From: an uncultured Lachnospiraceae bacterium
Lineage (GTDB): Bacteria; Bacillota; Clostridia; Lachnospirales; Lachnospiraceae
NCBI GenBank assembly: GCA_946414885.1
Contig: CAMKQH010000018.1
Coordinates: 18,019-82,018, forward strand
Reading direction: 5' to 3'
Length of the DNA stretch: 64,000 nucleotides
Position numbers and translations under genes: made by a program. The notes below the pieces were generated by a model. That model did no database searches. It saw only the letters and a list, made by a program, of their open reading frames with translations, and was not told where the DNA came from. Shown one piece after another: positions 37,004-45,075 of this stretch; positions within the stretch are counted from its first letter, which is position 1, and every line of letters begins with the position of its first letter.

Positions 37004-37771
37004 ATGAAAGTGAGATTATTGTGTGGGTTATCGATCATTATGCTTGCTTTTTCTTCATGTGGTGAAATTAAAGAGGATAAAGAAGATGATAATGCAAAGA
37101 AGTATGAAGCGGAATATGAATCGGTTGCGAAAGAAAAAGAAGACATTGCTGACAAATTAAGCGATACGGAAAAGAAGTATGTAAAATTAAAGATGAATTA
37201 TGATAATCTTGAAAAGGATTATCAAGATAAGGAAACAGATTATCAGGACTTAAAGAACAGTTATGAGAAGCTTCGTACGGATTATGCAGAATACAAAGAA
37301 AAAATGCAGGAATTTGAAAAACTGAATGCGGATGAGATAGAAGCAAGAAAGATAGCTGCGGCAAAGGTGCTTGCGGAGGAAGAAGAAAGGATTCGCAAAG
37401 AAAAAGAAGCGGAAGCCAAAAAGAAAGAAGAGGAAGAGAAAAAGGGATATAACACAGGGATTACTTATAAGCAATTAGCCAGAACGCCAGATGATTTTAT
37501 TGGTAAAAAGATAAAATTCTCTGGTAAGGTTGCCCAAGTTATGGATGGTGATGATGAAACACAAATTCGACTGGCCGTAAATGAAAGTTACGATACTGTT
37601 TTGTATTGCGGATATGATCCAAAGATCTTAGATTTTAGGATACTTCAGGACGATCAAATAACCGTCTATGGGGAATTTAGAGGGCTGTATTCCTATCAAT
37701 CAACGGGAGCGGGTGTCATCACCATACCCTGTGCCTGGGTTGAGAAAATAGAATTGAAATCATCCAAGTAA
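37004..37771 (+). CDS. Coiled-coil lipoprotein with OB-fold-like C-terminal domain
   Basis: A 255-residue lipoprotein with lipobox LAFSSC (Cys at about 20). A long coiled coil (about 24-150) contains heptads of Glu and Lys. The C-terminal domain (about 155-250), starting near DFIGKKIKFSGKVAQVMDG, looks like a tRNA_anti-type OB fold as found in other Firmicutes lipoproteins. It is the last gene of the unit under riboswitch copy 1. Function unknown, probably in the envelope. Confidence 0.72.
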   Translation: MKVRLLCGLSIIMLAFSSCGEIKEDKEDDNAKKYEAEYESVAKEKEDIADKLSDTEKKYVKLKMNYDNLEKDYQDKETDYQDLKNSYEKLRTDYAEYKEKMQEFEKLNADEIEARKIAAAKVLAEEEERIRKEKEAEAKKKEEEEKKGYNTGITYKQLARTPDDFIGKKIKFSGKVAQVMDGDDETQIRLAVNESYDTVLYCGYDPKILDFRILQDDQITVYGEFRGLYSYQSTGAGVITIPCAWVEKIELKSSK

Positions 37772-37810
37772 TATGCAATAAAATTTGTAACGTTCAACAT
37801 AATATTTTCC

Positions 37811-37839
37811 TTGACAAAGTTCGGTTTTCTGAATACAAT
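37811..37839 (+). promoter_or_regulatory. Sigma-A type promoter of riboswitch copy 2
   Basis: TTGACA and TACAAT are separated by 17 bases. Transcription would begin about 15 bases before the aptamer. Confidence 0.8.
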
Positions 37840-37861
37840 AAAAGCAACAGAATAAATTACG

Positions 37862-37929
37862 AATCGGCAAAGCAGTCGAAAGGCTGTGACGCAAAACTAG
37901 AGGACCTGTCAAATGGTAGCCAGTTGCAT
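37862..37929 (+). promoter_or_regulatory. Cyclic di-GMP-I (GEMM) riboswitch, copy 2
   Basis: The aptamer has GGCAAAGCAG, a GAAA tetraloop, GACGCAAAAC and AAATGGTAGCCAGTTGC. It differs from copy 1 at only a handful of positions, one of them a compensatory-looking change in an arm. It lies between a strong promoter and a terminator, upstream of the HTH protein at 38004. Confidence 0.92.
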
Positions 37930-37946
37930 TGTATTTAGAGCTTAAA

Positions 37947-37988
37947 GCATCGGAAATTACCGTACAGGGACATTTCAGATGCTTTTTT
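37947..37988 (+). terminator. Terminator in the expression platform of riboswitch copy 2
   Basis: The stem pairs GCATCGGAAAT with ATTTCAGATGC, followed by TTTTTT. The next gene starts 16 bases later with a GGAGG site. Confidence 0.85.
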
Positions 37989-38003
37989 GTTGGAGGAAAA
38001 CAT

Positions 38004-38252
38004 ATGGATGGATTCATGACGGTGAAAGAGACCGCAGTGAGATGGGGATTGACGGAACGCAGGGTACAAAAGATGTGCTCGGATGGACAAATAGAGGGAA
38101 TTCAAAAATTTGGAAATGCTTGGGTAATACCTAAAAATGCTAAAAGACCAGTTGACGGAAGAATGACGTCTGGAGAGTATAAAAATTGGCGAGAAAAACA
38201 TACCCAAAAGATTTCGCGGGAATGTGTCTGTGGGAAGGGCGTGAAAAAATGA
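38004..38252 (+). CDS. Small helix-turn-helix protein (excisionase/MerR-like)
   Basis: An 82-residue protein. TVKETAVRWGLTERRVQKMC (about 6-25) is a winged-HTH of the excisionase/MerR type, followed by GNAWVIPKNAKRP, a pattern common in small helix-turn-helix proteins of Lachnospiraceae. The tail is basic. GGAGG lies eight bases before the ATG. It is first under riboswitch copy 2 and overlaps the large lipoprotein gene by four bases (ATGA). It may autoregulate the unit. Confidence 0.78.
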   Translation: MDGFMTVKETAVRWGLTERRVQKMCSDGQIEGIQKFGNAWVIPKNAKRPVDGRMTSGEYKNWREKHTQKISRECVCGKGVKK

Positions 38253-40369
38253 AAAAACAATTGACGAGAGAAGCTATTGTCATTTTATGTATGTCGATTG
38301 CTTTATTATACATGGGATGTGGAACTAAAAAAAATTCAAATGATAGCACTTATAAATCAACAGAATCAGTAATCGATAATGAGGAAAAGATTACTAATGA
38401 AAGTAGTATGGAATTGAATTTGGTTGACGAAAATAAAGCAGCAGATGAAGAAGCTCGTCTAAAGGCAGAGGAAGAAAAGAAGGCAGCGGAGGAAGAAGCT
38501 CGCTTAAAGGCAGAGGAAGAAAAGAAGGCAGCGGAGGAAGAAGCTCGCTTAAAGGCAGAGGAAGAAAAGAAGGCAGCGGAGGAAGAAGCTCGTCTAAAGG
38601 CAGAGGAAGAAAAGAAGGCAGCGGAGGAAGAAGCTCGCTTAAAAGCTGAAGAAGTAAAAAAAACAGAGGAGGAGCGAATTCGCAACGAACAGATGAATTC
38701 CTTTTCGATGCTGTATTATTTGGCAATCACAGCCGAGGAGATAAGAACATCTAGAGAAAACCGACTTATTCTTGAGGATATATATACATCGCTCCTAAAT
38801 GATATTAATCCAGGGGCTATTGATGAGATTACGCAAGATCATCTGAAAAACTTGCGTGATTTAATAAAACAATACATAAATATTTCAACTAAGCGAGAAA
38901 GATTACAGTTTATTTATAATCAAAACAAAGCAACGGCAATAAGAAGCGCTGTTCCAAATCCACTAGCAATTCTTTCGGTAACCAATTCATTTGATTGGAA
39001 AAAATTAGCCGTGTCTGTGGCATATACGGCGGTGGATTCTTATAATAACTACAAAAAATCAAGTGAGGGAGCTGAAAATGCATTTATAATGAGCGGTTGG
39101 GAACTAGATGACGAAGAAGAGGAAACGATAAGAAAAAATAGAGACAGGGTTTTTGATTACATGGTAGATATTGTTCAGAAATATAATCTGGACGGATTGT
39201 TGACTCTGAATGAAAAAGCAATCGAGGATTTTGCAAAGATTTGCGATATAGAATCTATCCCTGAGCGGATTAAAAGACTAGAGGCTGAAGAAAGAACATA
39301 TAAACTATTGGGTAACTATTGGCTAGAATTAGCAAATTGTTATTTTGAAACTGACAAGTATCGCCAATGCCTGGATTGCGTAGAAAAATATAATGAATTG
39401 TCAACGGGGATTTATAGGAAAGATTTTAATTATGTAAAAATCCTGCCCAAGGCAATTGCTTCTGCAGAAGCAATATATAGCGGAAATAAGTATATTACGG
39501 TTATGAAAGGATATGCAGATGACATAATTAAGAATACATCTACAACTGACTGGGCTGTTCGATATTATGCGGCACAAACATACTTGAGTTTGTATTCAAA
39601 AACAAAAAGCAAGGAATACTTGGAAACTGCATATGGCATTATATTTGATAATGTAACTGTACTGCTCTCGGAACAACGAAAACTAAATAGCATCTTCCTA
39701 AATGATGTAGTAGAAGTCACAATTTCTGAACCTGATTATAGATATCTGTCGGATAAAGAAAAAAAGGAAAAGATGGATGAATATAAGACTGAAAAGAAAC
39801 TTGCACAAGAATATAACAAGAATCAAAAGGAAATACGGGAAACCGAGTTGCCCCAATTATATGAGCCGCTCATATTAAACTGTGAGTTGCTATTTGCGCT
39901 TGCAGATGAAATGGAGTTAAGCGCTGAAGAAAAGAATAATATTGAAGCAATCTTGCAAACGAATTCAAATGGAATATTTATTTCACGTCCGATTAATGAT
40001 GCGTACTCCTTTTCGAAAAAGAATAAATTTTTTTACAACGCTGAAATATCGAAGGATGAAATAAGAATTCCAGCAAATTTATTAACATCAGAATCCCGTA
40101 TAAGCATAATGATTTCAGAGGGTGGATCCTGGATAGTATTTGATGATGCAAGTGTATCGAAAGTTGAGCGCAAGGGAAGCACTATTGATGCATTTACTGC
40201 TGTGGTTACTAGTTCTAAGTGGAAGAATTATAAATGGACAGCAAATTCCAAGATCACCATTAGGATTACATATACAGATGCTTGTGATAAATCAATTGAT
40301 CTGGATTATGAAGTTATGACATTTCAATCTCATTGGCTTGGTGACATAGTAGGGTTTGGAAGAAGATGA
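38249..40369 (+). CDS. Large lipoprotein with repetitive charged helix and TPR-like region
   Basis: A 706-residue lipoprotein (lipobox LYMGC, Cys at about 23). Residues about 65-140 form a highly regular Glu/Lys/Ala helix made of five 15-residue repeats, likely a single alpha-helix or TolA-like spacer. The rest is helical, with segments like those of TPR proteins (LANCYFETDKYRQCLDCVEKY), and a final beta-rich domain (about 600-705). It is encoded in the riboswitch copy 2 unit between the HTH gene and the metallo-hydrolase lipoprotein, overlapping both. Role unknown, presumably a long envelope adaptor. Confidence 0.72.
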   Translation: MKKQLTREAIVILCMSIALLYMGCGTKKNSNDSTYKSTESVIDNEEKITNESSMELNLVDENKAADEEARLKAEEEKKAAEEEARLKAEEEKKAAEEEARLKAEEEKKAAEEEARLKAEEEKKAAEEEARLKAEEVKKTEEERIRNEQMNSFSMLYYLAITAEEIRTSRENRLILEDIYTSLLNDINPGAIDEITQDHLKNLRDLIKQYINISTKRERLQFIYNQNKATAIRSAVPNPLAILSVTNSFDWKKLAVSVAYTAVDSYNNYKKSSEGAENAFIMSGWELDDEEEETIRKNRDRVFDYMVDIVQKYNLDGLLTLNEKAIEDFAKICDIESIPERIKRLEAEERTYKLLGNYWLELANCYFETDKYRQCLDCVEKYNELSTGIYRKDFNYVKILPKAIASAEAIYSGNKYITVMKGYADDIIKNTSTTDWAVRYYAAQTYLSLYSKTKSKEYLETAYGIIFDNVTVLLSEQRKLNSIFLNDVVEVTISEPDYRYLSDKEKKEKMDEYKTEKKLAQEYNKNQKEIRETELPQLYEPLILNCELLFALADEMELSAEEKNNIEAILQTNSNGIFISRPINDAYSFSKKNKFFYNAEISKDEIRIPANLLTSESRISIMISEGGSWIVFDDASVSKVERKGSTIDAFTAVVTSSKWKNYKWTANSKITIRITYTDACDKSIDLDYEVMTFQSHWLGDIVGFGRR
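38440..38660 (+). repeat. 45-bp tandem repeat inside the lipoprotein gene (about five copies)
   Basis: The unit recurs with an exact 45-base period (GCTCG at 38453, 38498, 38543, 38588 and 38633). Copies are almost identical at the DNA level, so the array is a likely site of recent expansion or slippage that keeps the frame. Confidence 0.92.
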
Positions 40370-41250
40370 TGAAAATAAGAAAAAGATATGTTGTTTCCTT
40401 GATTTTGCTCATGTTTTTGTTATGCCTATCCGCATGCGAAAAGAAAGCGAACGGCAAATTTACATTCGTAAAAAGTAATGATTCGTACTTTTGCATCCAG
40501 TTTATCGATGTTGGACAAGGTGATTCGGCATTGATTGAATGTGACGGGCAATACATGCTGATTGATGGTGGTGATGCATCAGCTGGAGATAAGGTGTATA
40601 GCGTACTTGAGGAGAAAGGCATACAGCGGTTAAATATACTCACATTGTCACACTTGCACGCGGACCATATCGGCGGATTGGAAAAGGTATTAAAATATGC
40701 TTCTAAGATTGACCTGACTATTAGCAACGCAGATCACGCTGATACAGAAACATTTAGAAAGGTAGAACATCAATTGGGCATAAATGGAACAAGCATTACT
40801 GTCCCAAATGTTGGGGATGTTTATAATTTGGGCAGTGCGAAGGTGGAAGTTGTAGATGTTTCAGCGCAGGAGGAGAATGATTCTCTTGTATTATTGATTT
40901 CTTATGGAAAGACAAAGTTTTTATTTACGGGAGATATTGAAGAAAATATGCAAAAAAGAATCGTCGACAAATATTCTAATGATTCTGACGAGCCTTTCAA
41001 AATTGATCTTATGAAAATGCCACATCATGGTGCAAAGACGAATACACTATATACATTTGTTAGAACATTTATGCCAGATTATATAGTGATATCTGTGGGA
41101 AAAAACAATCCTTATGGACTCCCGAATAAAGAAACTATTGATCTTTTGAAAAGCAAAACTTACAGCCCGAAGGTAAACCGCACTGATATGGATGGGGATA
41201 TTATTGTGAAATCAGACGGGAAAAAGCTGACTATCGAGACGTCAAAGTGA
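40366..41250 (+). CDS. ComEC/Rec2-like metallo-beta-lactamase lipoprotein
   Basis: A 294-residue lipoprotein (lipobox LCLSAC) with the metallo-beta-lactamase domain of the ComEC C-terminus type: FIDVGQGDSALIE, LTLSHLHADHIGG (HxHxDH), LLISYGKTKFLFTGDI and MKMPHHGAKTNTL. Free-standing secreted members of this family are thought to be nucleases or phosphodiesterases acting outside the membrane. It overlaps the preceding lipoprotein gene (ATGA), so both are produced together under riboswitch copy 2. Confidence 0.85.
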   Translation: MMKIRKRYVVSLILLMFLLCLSACEKKANGKFTFVKSNDSYFCIQFIDVGQGDSALIECDGQYMLIDGGDASAGDKVYSVLEEKGIQRLNILTLSHLHADHIGGLEKVLKYASKIDLTISNADHADTETFRKVEHQLGINGTSITVPNVGDVYNLGSAKVEVVDVSAQEENDSLVLLISYGKTKFLFTGDIEENMQKRIVDKYSNDSDEPFKIDLMKMPHHGAKTNTLYTFVRTFMPDYIVISVGKNNPYGLPNKETIDLLKSKTYSPKVNRTDMDGDIIVKSDGKKLTIETSK

Positions 41251-41383
41251 TGAAAAGTAATAGAGAACGATGATGTTGTTCAGTTAAGAACTGTTAGTTG
41301 TGTTACCATCTGGAGAAGATGGAGTAACGATATGAAAGTACATAAACACGAGAAATGACAAAGGTGTTGAGGGGGGAATGTAC

Positions 41384-42049
41384 ATGGCTGTACTAGAGGG
41401 CGTAGGGAAAGTGCTAGGTAAGGCCACGCAAGCGGTTGGTGACGCCGTTCAAAATGCTGGTGACAGTTTGAAGAAGGGGTGGCAGGAGAGCCAGGAAAAG
41501 AAGGAAGAAGCGCAGAAAAAGGAAGCCGAAATGAAGGCAGCTAAAGCTAACAAATGTCCGAAATGTGGGAATGACATCAGCGGAATATCAGCAGTATGTC
41601 CGCTCTGTGGCTATGAAATTAAGATTGCAAAGCCTTCTACTGCTGTCAGTGAACTCCTAAAGGAGATTGACAAGCTTGAAAAGAAAAGAAATGTTGTGGG
41701 AGATGCAATAGCTGTAAAATTTACCAAGAGTGACAGTAAACCTACGGATGACAAGATTGCAAGCCTGATTCGAAATTTTGTCGTTCCTAACACAAAACAA
41801 GACATTTTCGAATTTATGATTCAGGCCTCTATGAATGTAGACGCAAAAGTGATGGCTGGGAAAAAACAGGCAGAAGATGTTGCTGAAGTTATTATCAAGG
41901 CTTGGGAGAGCAAATTTCAACAGACTTATCAAAAAGCAAAGGTTTCATTTGGAGAAGACATGGACTTTAAAAAGATTCAGTCCATATACGATGCGAAAAT
42001 GAAAGAAATTGAAGAAGCGAAGAAATTTTCATTGTTCAGGAGGAAATGA
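41384..42049 (+). CDS. Zinc-ribbon protein with PNT-x-x-D-I domain, paralog 1
   Basis: A 221-residue soluble protein. An N-terminal amphipathic helix (about 1-35) precedes a zinc ribbon with CPKC at about 51-54 and CPLC at about 65-68. A helical domain (about 80-215) contains FVVPNTKQDIFEFMIQA and FQQTYQKAKVSFGED. The protein at 43194 has the same arrangement (IPNTREDIIEFAMMA and LNQAYQKAKLTLGND), so the two are paralogs flanking the SPFH gene. A hairpin at 41298-41324 lies in the 133-base gap upstream. The next gene overlaps its end or starts two bases later. Confidence 0.7.
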   Translation: MAVLEGVGKVLGKATQAVGDAVQNAGDSLKKGWQESQEKKEEAQKKEAEMKAAKANKCPKCGNDISGISAVCPLCGYEIKIAKPSTAVSELLKEIDKLEKKRNVVGDAIAVKFTKSDSKPTDDKIASLIRNFVVPNTKQDIFEFMIQASMNVDAKVMAGKKQAEDVAEVIIKAWESKFQQTYQKAKVSFGEDMDFKKIQSIYDAKMKEIEEAKKFSLFRRK

Positions 42050-42051
42050 TT

Positions 42052-43155
42052 ATGGGATTGTTTAACAAGAATGATGGCGGAATTATGGATGTTATTCGTT
42101 GTGATGAGCCGGAGTATTTGATTTGGAAGTGGCATCCGCAAGGTTCTGGCTCTTCCAGCAAAAAAGCTAATTCCATAAGATGGGGATCTTCTCTTAGGGT
42201 AAAAGAAGGATCTGTTGCGGCATTTGTATATTCCAATGAAGGCGGCGATATAGATTATATTGAAGGACCATGTGACAAAGTGATTGAAACGGCCAATTTT
42301 CCTGTTTTGGCGAATTTGGTTGGAACATTATACAATGGTGCAAGTCCTTTTCAAGCGGAGATATATTTTATCAACCTTGCGGGATTGATACAGATAGATT
42401 TTGGAGTGGGCGATTTTAAGTTGTCTCAAAGCAAGTATAAGAATTTCGAGGTGGGAGCTAAGGTTCGAGGAACGATTAATTTCAGAATCACGGATTACAG
42501 GGAGTTTGTTAGAATACATCGCTTGGACTCTTTTGACATGGCGATGTTTAGAAAACAGACCAAGAGTGCCATTGAGAGATATGTTAAGAGTACTGTTGCA
42601 AAAATCCCGGACGAATATGACATCCCAATTACGCAGATGGATAGACAGATTTCGGAAGTTAGTGACATTCTTAAGGACAAGCTTCAGACGCCTATGCATG
42701 ATGAATACGGCGTAACGATCACTAGTGTTGACTTAAGTGCGATTGATCTGGACAGGGATGATCCTAATTTCAAGAAACTTGAAAAAATGACTCAGGGAGG
42801 TGCAACTCGTCTGATCCACACCTTAGCAAATGCGGGTGAAACACTAGGCAGTCATATGGCAGAAGCTAAGAAGAAAAAAGAAACTAAGGATGAAGGAGAA
42901 GGCATTGGCCAAAAGGCGGCAGGAGTCATGGAGAACATGTTTGGAAAGAAAAACAAAGTGGCTCCTCCACCTCTTCCTGATTCTGGTTACATGATTTCCG
43001 TCGATGGAAAACAGAAGGGTCCATACGACCTAAGCTCTCTCTTGAAGCTGAAAGAAAAAGGGAAGATAAATGCAGAAACGCTTATCTGGAAGGATGGCAT
43101 GGAAAAATGGATTAAATCCAGCGAAGTCGATGAGGTGAAGCATATTTTTAAATAA
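42052..43155 (+). CDS. SPFH-domain protein with C-terminal GYF_2 domain
   Basis: A 367-residue protein. The N-terminal SPFH (band 7-like) domain spans about 20-250 and is of the virion-core-like/YdjI type. A short Lys/Glu-rich linker, a segment near MENMFGKK and a proline stretch lead to a C-terminal GYF_2 domain (about 310-365: G-P-Y-D-L-S-S-L, then W-K-D-G-M-E-K-W). B. subtilis YdjI is needed for membrane localisation of PspA, so a membrane-stress role is possible here. The ATG at 42052 has AGGAGG eight bases upstream; an ATG at 42046 overlaps the previous stop. Confidence 0.82.
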   Translation: MGLFNKNDGGIMDVIRCDEPEYLIWKWHPQGSGSSSKKANSIRWGSSLRVKEGSVAAFVYSNEGGDIDYIEGPCDKVIETANFPVLANLVGTLYNGASPFQAEIYFINLAGLIQIDFGVGDFKLSQSKYKNFEVGAKVRGTINFRITDYREFVRIHRLDSFDMAMFRKQTKSAIERYVKSTVAKIPDEYDIPITQMDRQISEVSDILKDKLQTPMHDEYGVTITSVDLSAIDLDRDDPNFKKLEKMTQGGATRLIHTLANAGETLGSHMAEAKKKKETKDEGEGIGQKAAGVMENMFGKKNKVAPPPLPDSGYMISVDGKQKGPYDLSSLLKLKEKGKINAETLIWKDGMEKWIKSSEVDEVKHIFK

Positions 43156-43193
43156 TCAAATCTTGGCTATGAATCGTGATGAGAGGGGGTAAT

Positions 43194-43868
43194 ATGGCTT
43201 ATTGTATAAAGTGTGGAAGACAATTGGAACCTGATTCCAGATTCTGCAGAATATGTGGGGCTGCAGTAGTATCTACTACATATAAGAGTAGTAGCCAAAG
43301 CAATGAGGTCAGGGAAGGAAAAGTGCATGTATGCCCTTCCTGTAATGCTACAATAAATGCATTCGTGACTAAGTGTCCATATTGTTATCATGAGTTTAGG
43401 GATTCAAAACCTACTGACGCCATATCGAATCTTTCAAGCATTATTCAAGGGATAAATGCGTCAACTACGCCGATCTCAGATACATTCGAATTCATGGGGT
43501 TGGGCATGGGTGCAGATCATAAAAAGATAGATGCCGTAAGAAGTTGCCCAATACCTAATACGCGCGAAGACATTATTGAATTCGCCATGATGGCTAACGC
43601 AAATATTGATGTTGATTTATATGCACATCAAGTAAGTACTAGAACTCAGATATCGGACGCATGGTTAGATAAGTTGAATCAAGCTTATCAAAAGGCTAAA
43701 TTGACGCTAGGAAATGATCCCGCAGTTGAGATGATTGGAGAAATGTACAAACATAAAAGCGATGCGGCGACTGAGAACAAGAGGAAACGAAATAACTCAT
43801 TAGTATTAGCAATTATTTTTCTTATTTCATTACCTTTTTTAGTGTATATAGCATTCCGGTTGATTTAG
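43194..43868 (+). CDS. Zinc-ribbon, tail-anchored protein with PNT-x-x-D-I domain, paralog 2
   Basis: A 224-residue protein. It has two zinc ribbons: CIKC and CRIC at about 4-22, and CPSC and CPYC at about 48-69. The helical domain shared with the protein at 41384 follows. A single C-terminal transmembrane helix (about 203-222) makes it a tail-anchored protein. It follows the SPFH gene by 38 bases and ends the cluster at a strong terminator. The shared domain probably binds the SPFH partner or a common target. Function unknown. Confidence 0.7.
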   Translation: MAYCIKCGRQLEPDSRFCRICGAAVVSTTYKSSSQSNEVREGKVHVCPSCNATINAFVTKCPYCYHEFRDSKPTDAISNLSSIIQGINASTTPISDTFEFMGLGMGADHKKIDAVRSCPIPNTREDIIEFAMMANANIDVDLYAHQVSTRTQISDAWLDKLNQAYQKAKLTLGNDPAVEMIGEMYKHKSDAATENKRKRNNSLVLAIIFLISLPFLVYIAFRLI

Positions 43869-43874
43869 AGCAGT

Positions 43875-43904
43875 CGGATCAGTTTCCAAATTGATCCGCT
43901 TTTT
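43875..43904 (+). terminator. Intrinsic terminator of the SPFH/zinc-ribbon cluster
   Basis: An 11-bp stem CGGATCAGTTT/AAATTGATCCG (one mismatch) with a two-base apex, followed by a T-run. Confidence 0.8.
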
Positions 43905-44036
43905 ATGAAATGGATTTTGAAAATTAAAAAGAAGAAAGAGATAACCAAAGATTCTTGGAATCTAACTTTAGGATACAAATATAAGAAACTATATTCATAA
44001 TTGTTTTGCACATTGTGAAGAAGGAGGATACCAATC

Positions 44037-44513
44037 ATGACAAAATCCCTAGTAGCCTACTTCAGTGCCAGCGGCCAAACCGCAAAGCTGTCCCAAACCC
44101 TTGCCACGGCCATTTCTGCTGATCTTTTTGAAATTGTGCCGGCGGAGCCTTATACGAAGGACGACCTCAACTGGATGAATAAGAAGAGCCGGAGTAGCGT
44201 GGAGATGAGCGACAGGTCGTCGCGGCCGGAGATTGCGACGAGGGTTCAGGACATGGGGCAGTATGACGTGGTGTTAGTGGGATTTCCAGTGTGGTGGTAT
44301 CGGGAGCCTTCGATCATTGACACGTTCATGGAGGCGTATGATTTCACGGGGAAGAAGGTGATCCCGTTCTGTACTTCCGGAGGAAGCGGATTGGGAGATA
44401 CGGCGAAGAATCTAAAGGAGCTGGCGCCGGGAGCGACGGTGGTGGACGGGAAGCGTTTCTCGCCTCGCGCATCGGAGAAAGAATTGAAGGCGTGGGCAGA
44501 ACAATTTCTGTAA
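44037..44513 (+). CDS. Flavodoxin
   Basis: A 158-residue flavodoxin-fold FMN protein. The phosphate-binding loop is replaced by YFSASGQTAKLS (about 8-19). The FMN-contact loops include GFPVWWYREPSIIDTFMEAY and FCTSGGSGLGDTAKNL. It most resembles the flavodoxins that Firmicutes encode as single genes, used as small electron carriers or quinone-type reductases. It has a strong AAGGAGG site and a terminator, so it is monocistronic. Confidence 0.9.
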   Translation: MTKSLVAYFSASGQTAKLSQTLATAISADLFEIVPAEPYTKDDLNWMNKKSRSSVEMSDRSSRPEIATRVQDMGQYDVVLVGFPVWWYREPSIIDTFMEAYDFTGKKVIPFCTSGGSGLGDTAKNLKELAPGATVVDGKRFSPRASEKELKAWAEQFL

Positions 44514-44538
44514 TAAGTGATAGAGAAGAGAGGGTAGG

Positions 44539-44566
44539 CGGGCAGTTTTTCAACTGCCCGTTTTTG
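44539..44566 (+). terminator. Intrinsic terminator after flavodoxin
   Basis: A perfect 7-bp stem CGGGCAG/CTGCCCG followed by TTTTTG. Confidence 0.85.
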
Positions 44567-44578
44567 TATTGTTTTTCA

Positions 44579-44607
44579 TTGACGAATGAACGCATTAATG
44601 CTATCAT
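44579..44607 (+). promoter_or_regulatory. Promoter with palindromic spacer, toxin-antitoxin locus 1
   Basis: TTGACG and TATCAT are separated by 17 bases. The spacer contains the 10-bp palindrome GCATTAATGC (44592-44601), a possible antitoxin operator. Confidence 0.6.
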
Positions 44608-44634
44608 AAATATAGCTAAAGAAGAGGGATTTTG

Positions 44635-44764
44635 ATGTTTGAAATCGAGTTTTATTACGACAAAAATGGATTTAGTGATATCCCCCAAAACCCCGCGCAG
44701 AGAAATTATGAGGGCTAAAGCAGAGCGTGATGATTGGAAATCAAGAAAGGGGCGAAAAGAATGA
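44635..44764 (+). pseudogene. Relic of a HigB/Gp49-like toxin with internal deletion
   Basis: The frame from ATG at 44635 opens with MFEIEFYYDKNGFSD, typical of Gp49-like HigB toxins, but stops after 27 codons. In another frame the same DNA encodes the usual toxin end, K-T-P-R-R-E-I-M-R-A-K-A-E-R-D-D-W, and runs to a TGA at 44762 that overlaps the antitoxin start. The roughly 80 residues that should lie between are missing. This indicates one internal deletion with frameshift. The toxin cannot be active. Confidence 0.8.
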
Positions 44765-45051
44765 GTGATTGGAAGGAATATAAGAACCGCGTTAGAGAGA
44801 CAAATCCAGAGATAGGGAAAGACATTGATGAGGCTGAAAAGATTTCTGCCATTGTGGGTGAGATGATTAAGCAACGACAAAATCTAAAACTATCGCAGAG
44901 AGATTTGGCAGAGCTTTGCGGTATTCCACATTCATCTGTAGCAAGGATTGAATCAGGAAAAACAACGCCAAATCTTTCGACGTTGATTAAGATTTTTAAT
45001 CAACTTGGACTAAGTCTATCCGTTAAAACTGCCAAGAGAATGAAAAGGTAA
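44761..45051 (+). CDS. XRE-family antitoxin, orphaned (HigA-like)
   Basis: A 96-residue protein with a C-terminal Cro/C1-type HTH (about 40-92: LKLSQRDLAELCGIPHSSVA) and an N-terminal helix, typical of HigA-like antitoxins. ATG at 44761 overlaps the stop of the toxin relic (ATGA), the normal toxin-first HigBA order. The reading frame is intact. It may persist as a repressor of its own promoter or as protection against related toxins. Confidence 0.85.
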   Translation: MSDWKEYKNRVRETNPEIGKDIDEAEKISAIVGEMIKQRQNLKLSQRDLAELCGIPHSSVARIESGKTTPNLSTLIKIFNQLGLSLSVKTAKRMKR

Positions 45052-45075
45052 AAACCTGAAAGGAAGTAGGTGATC

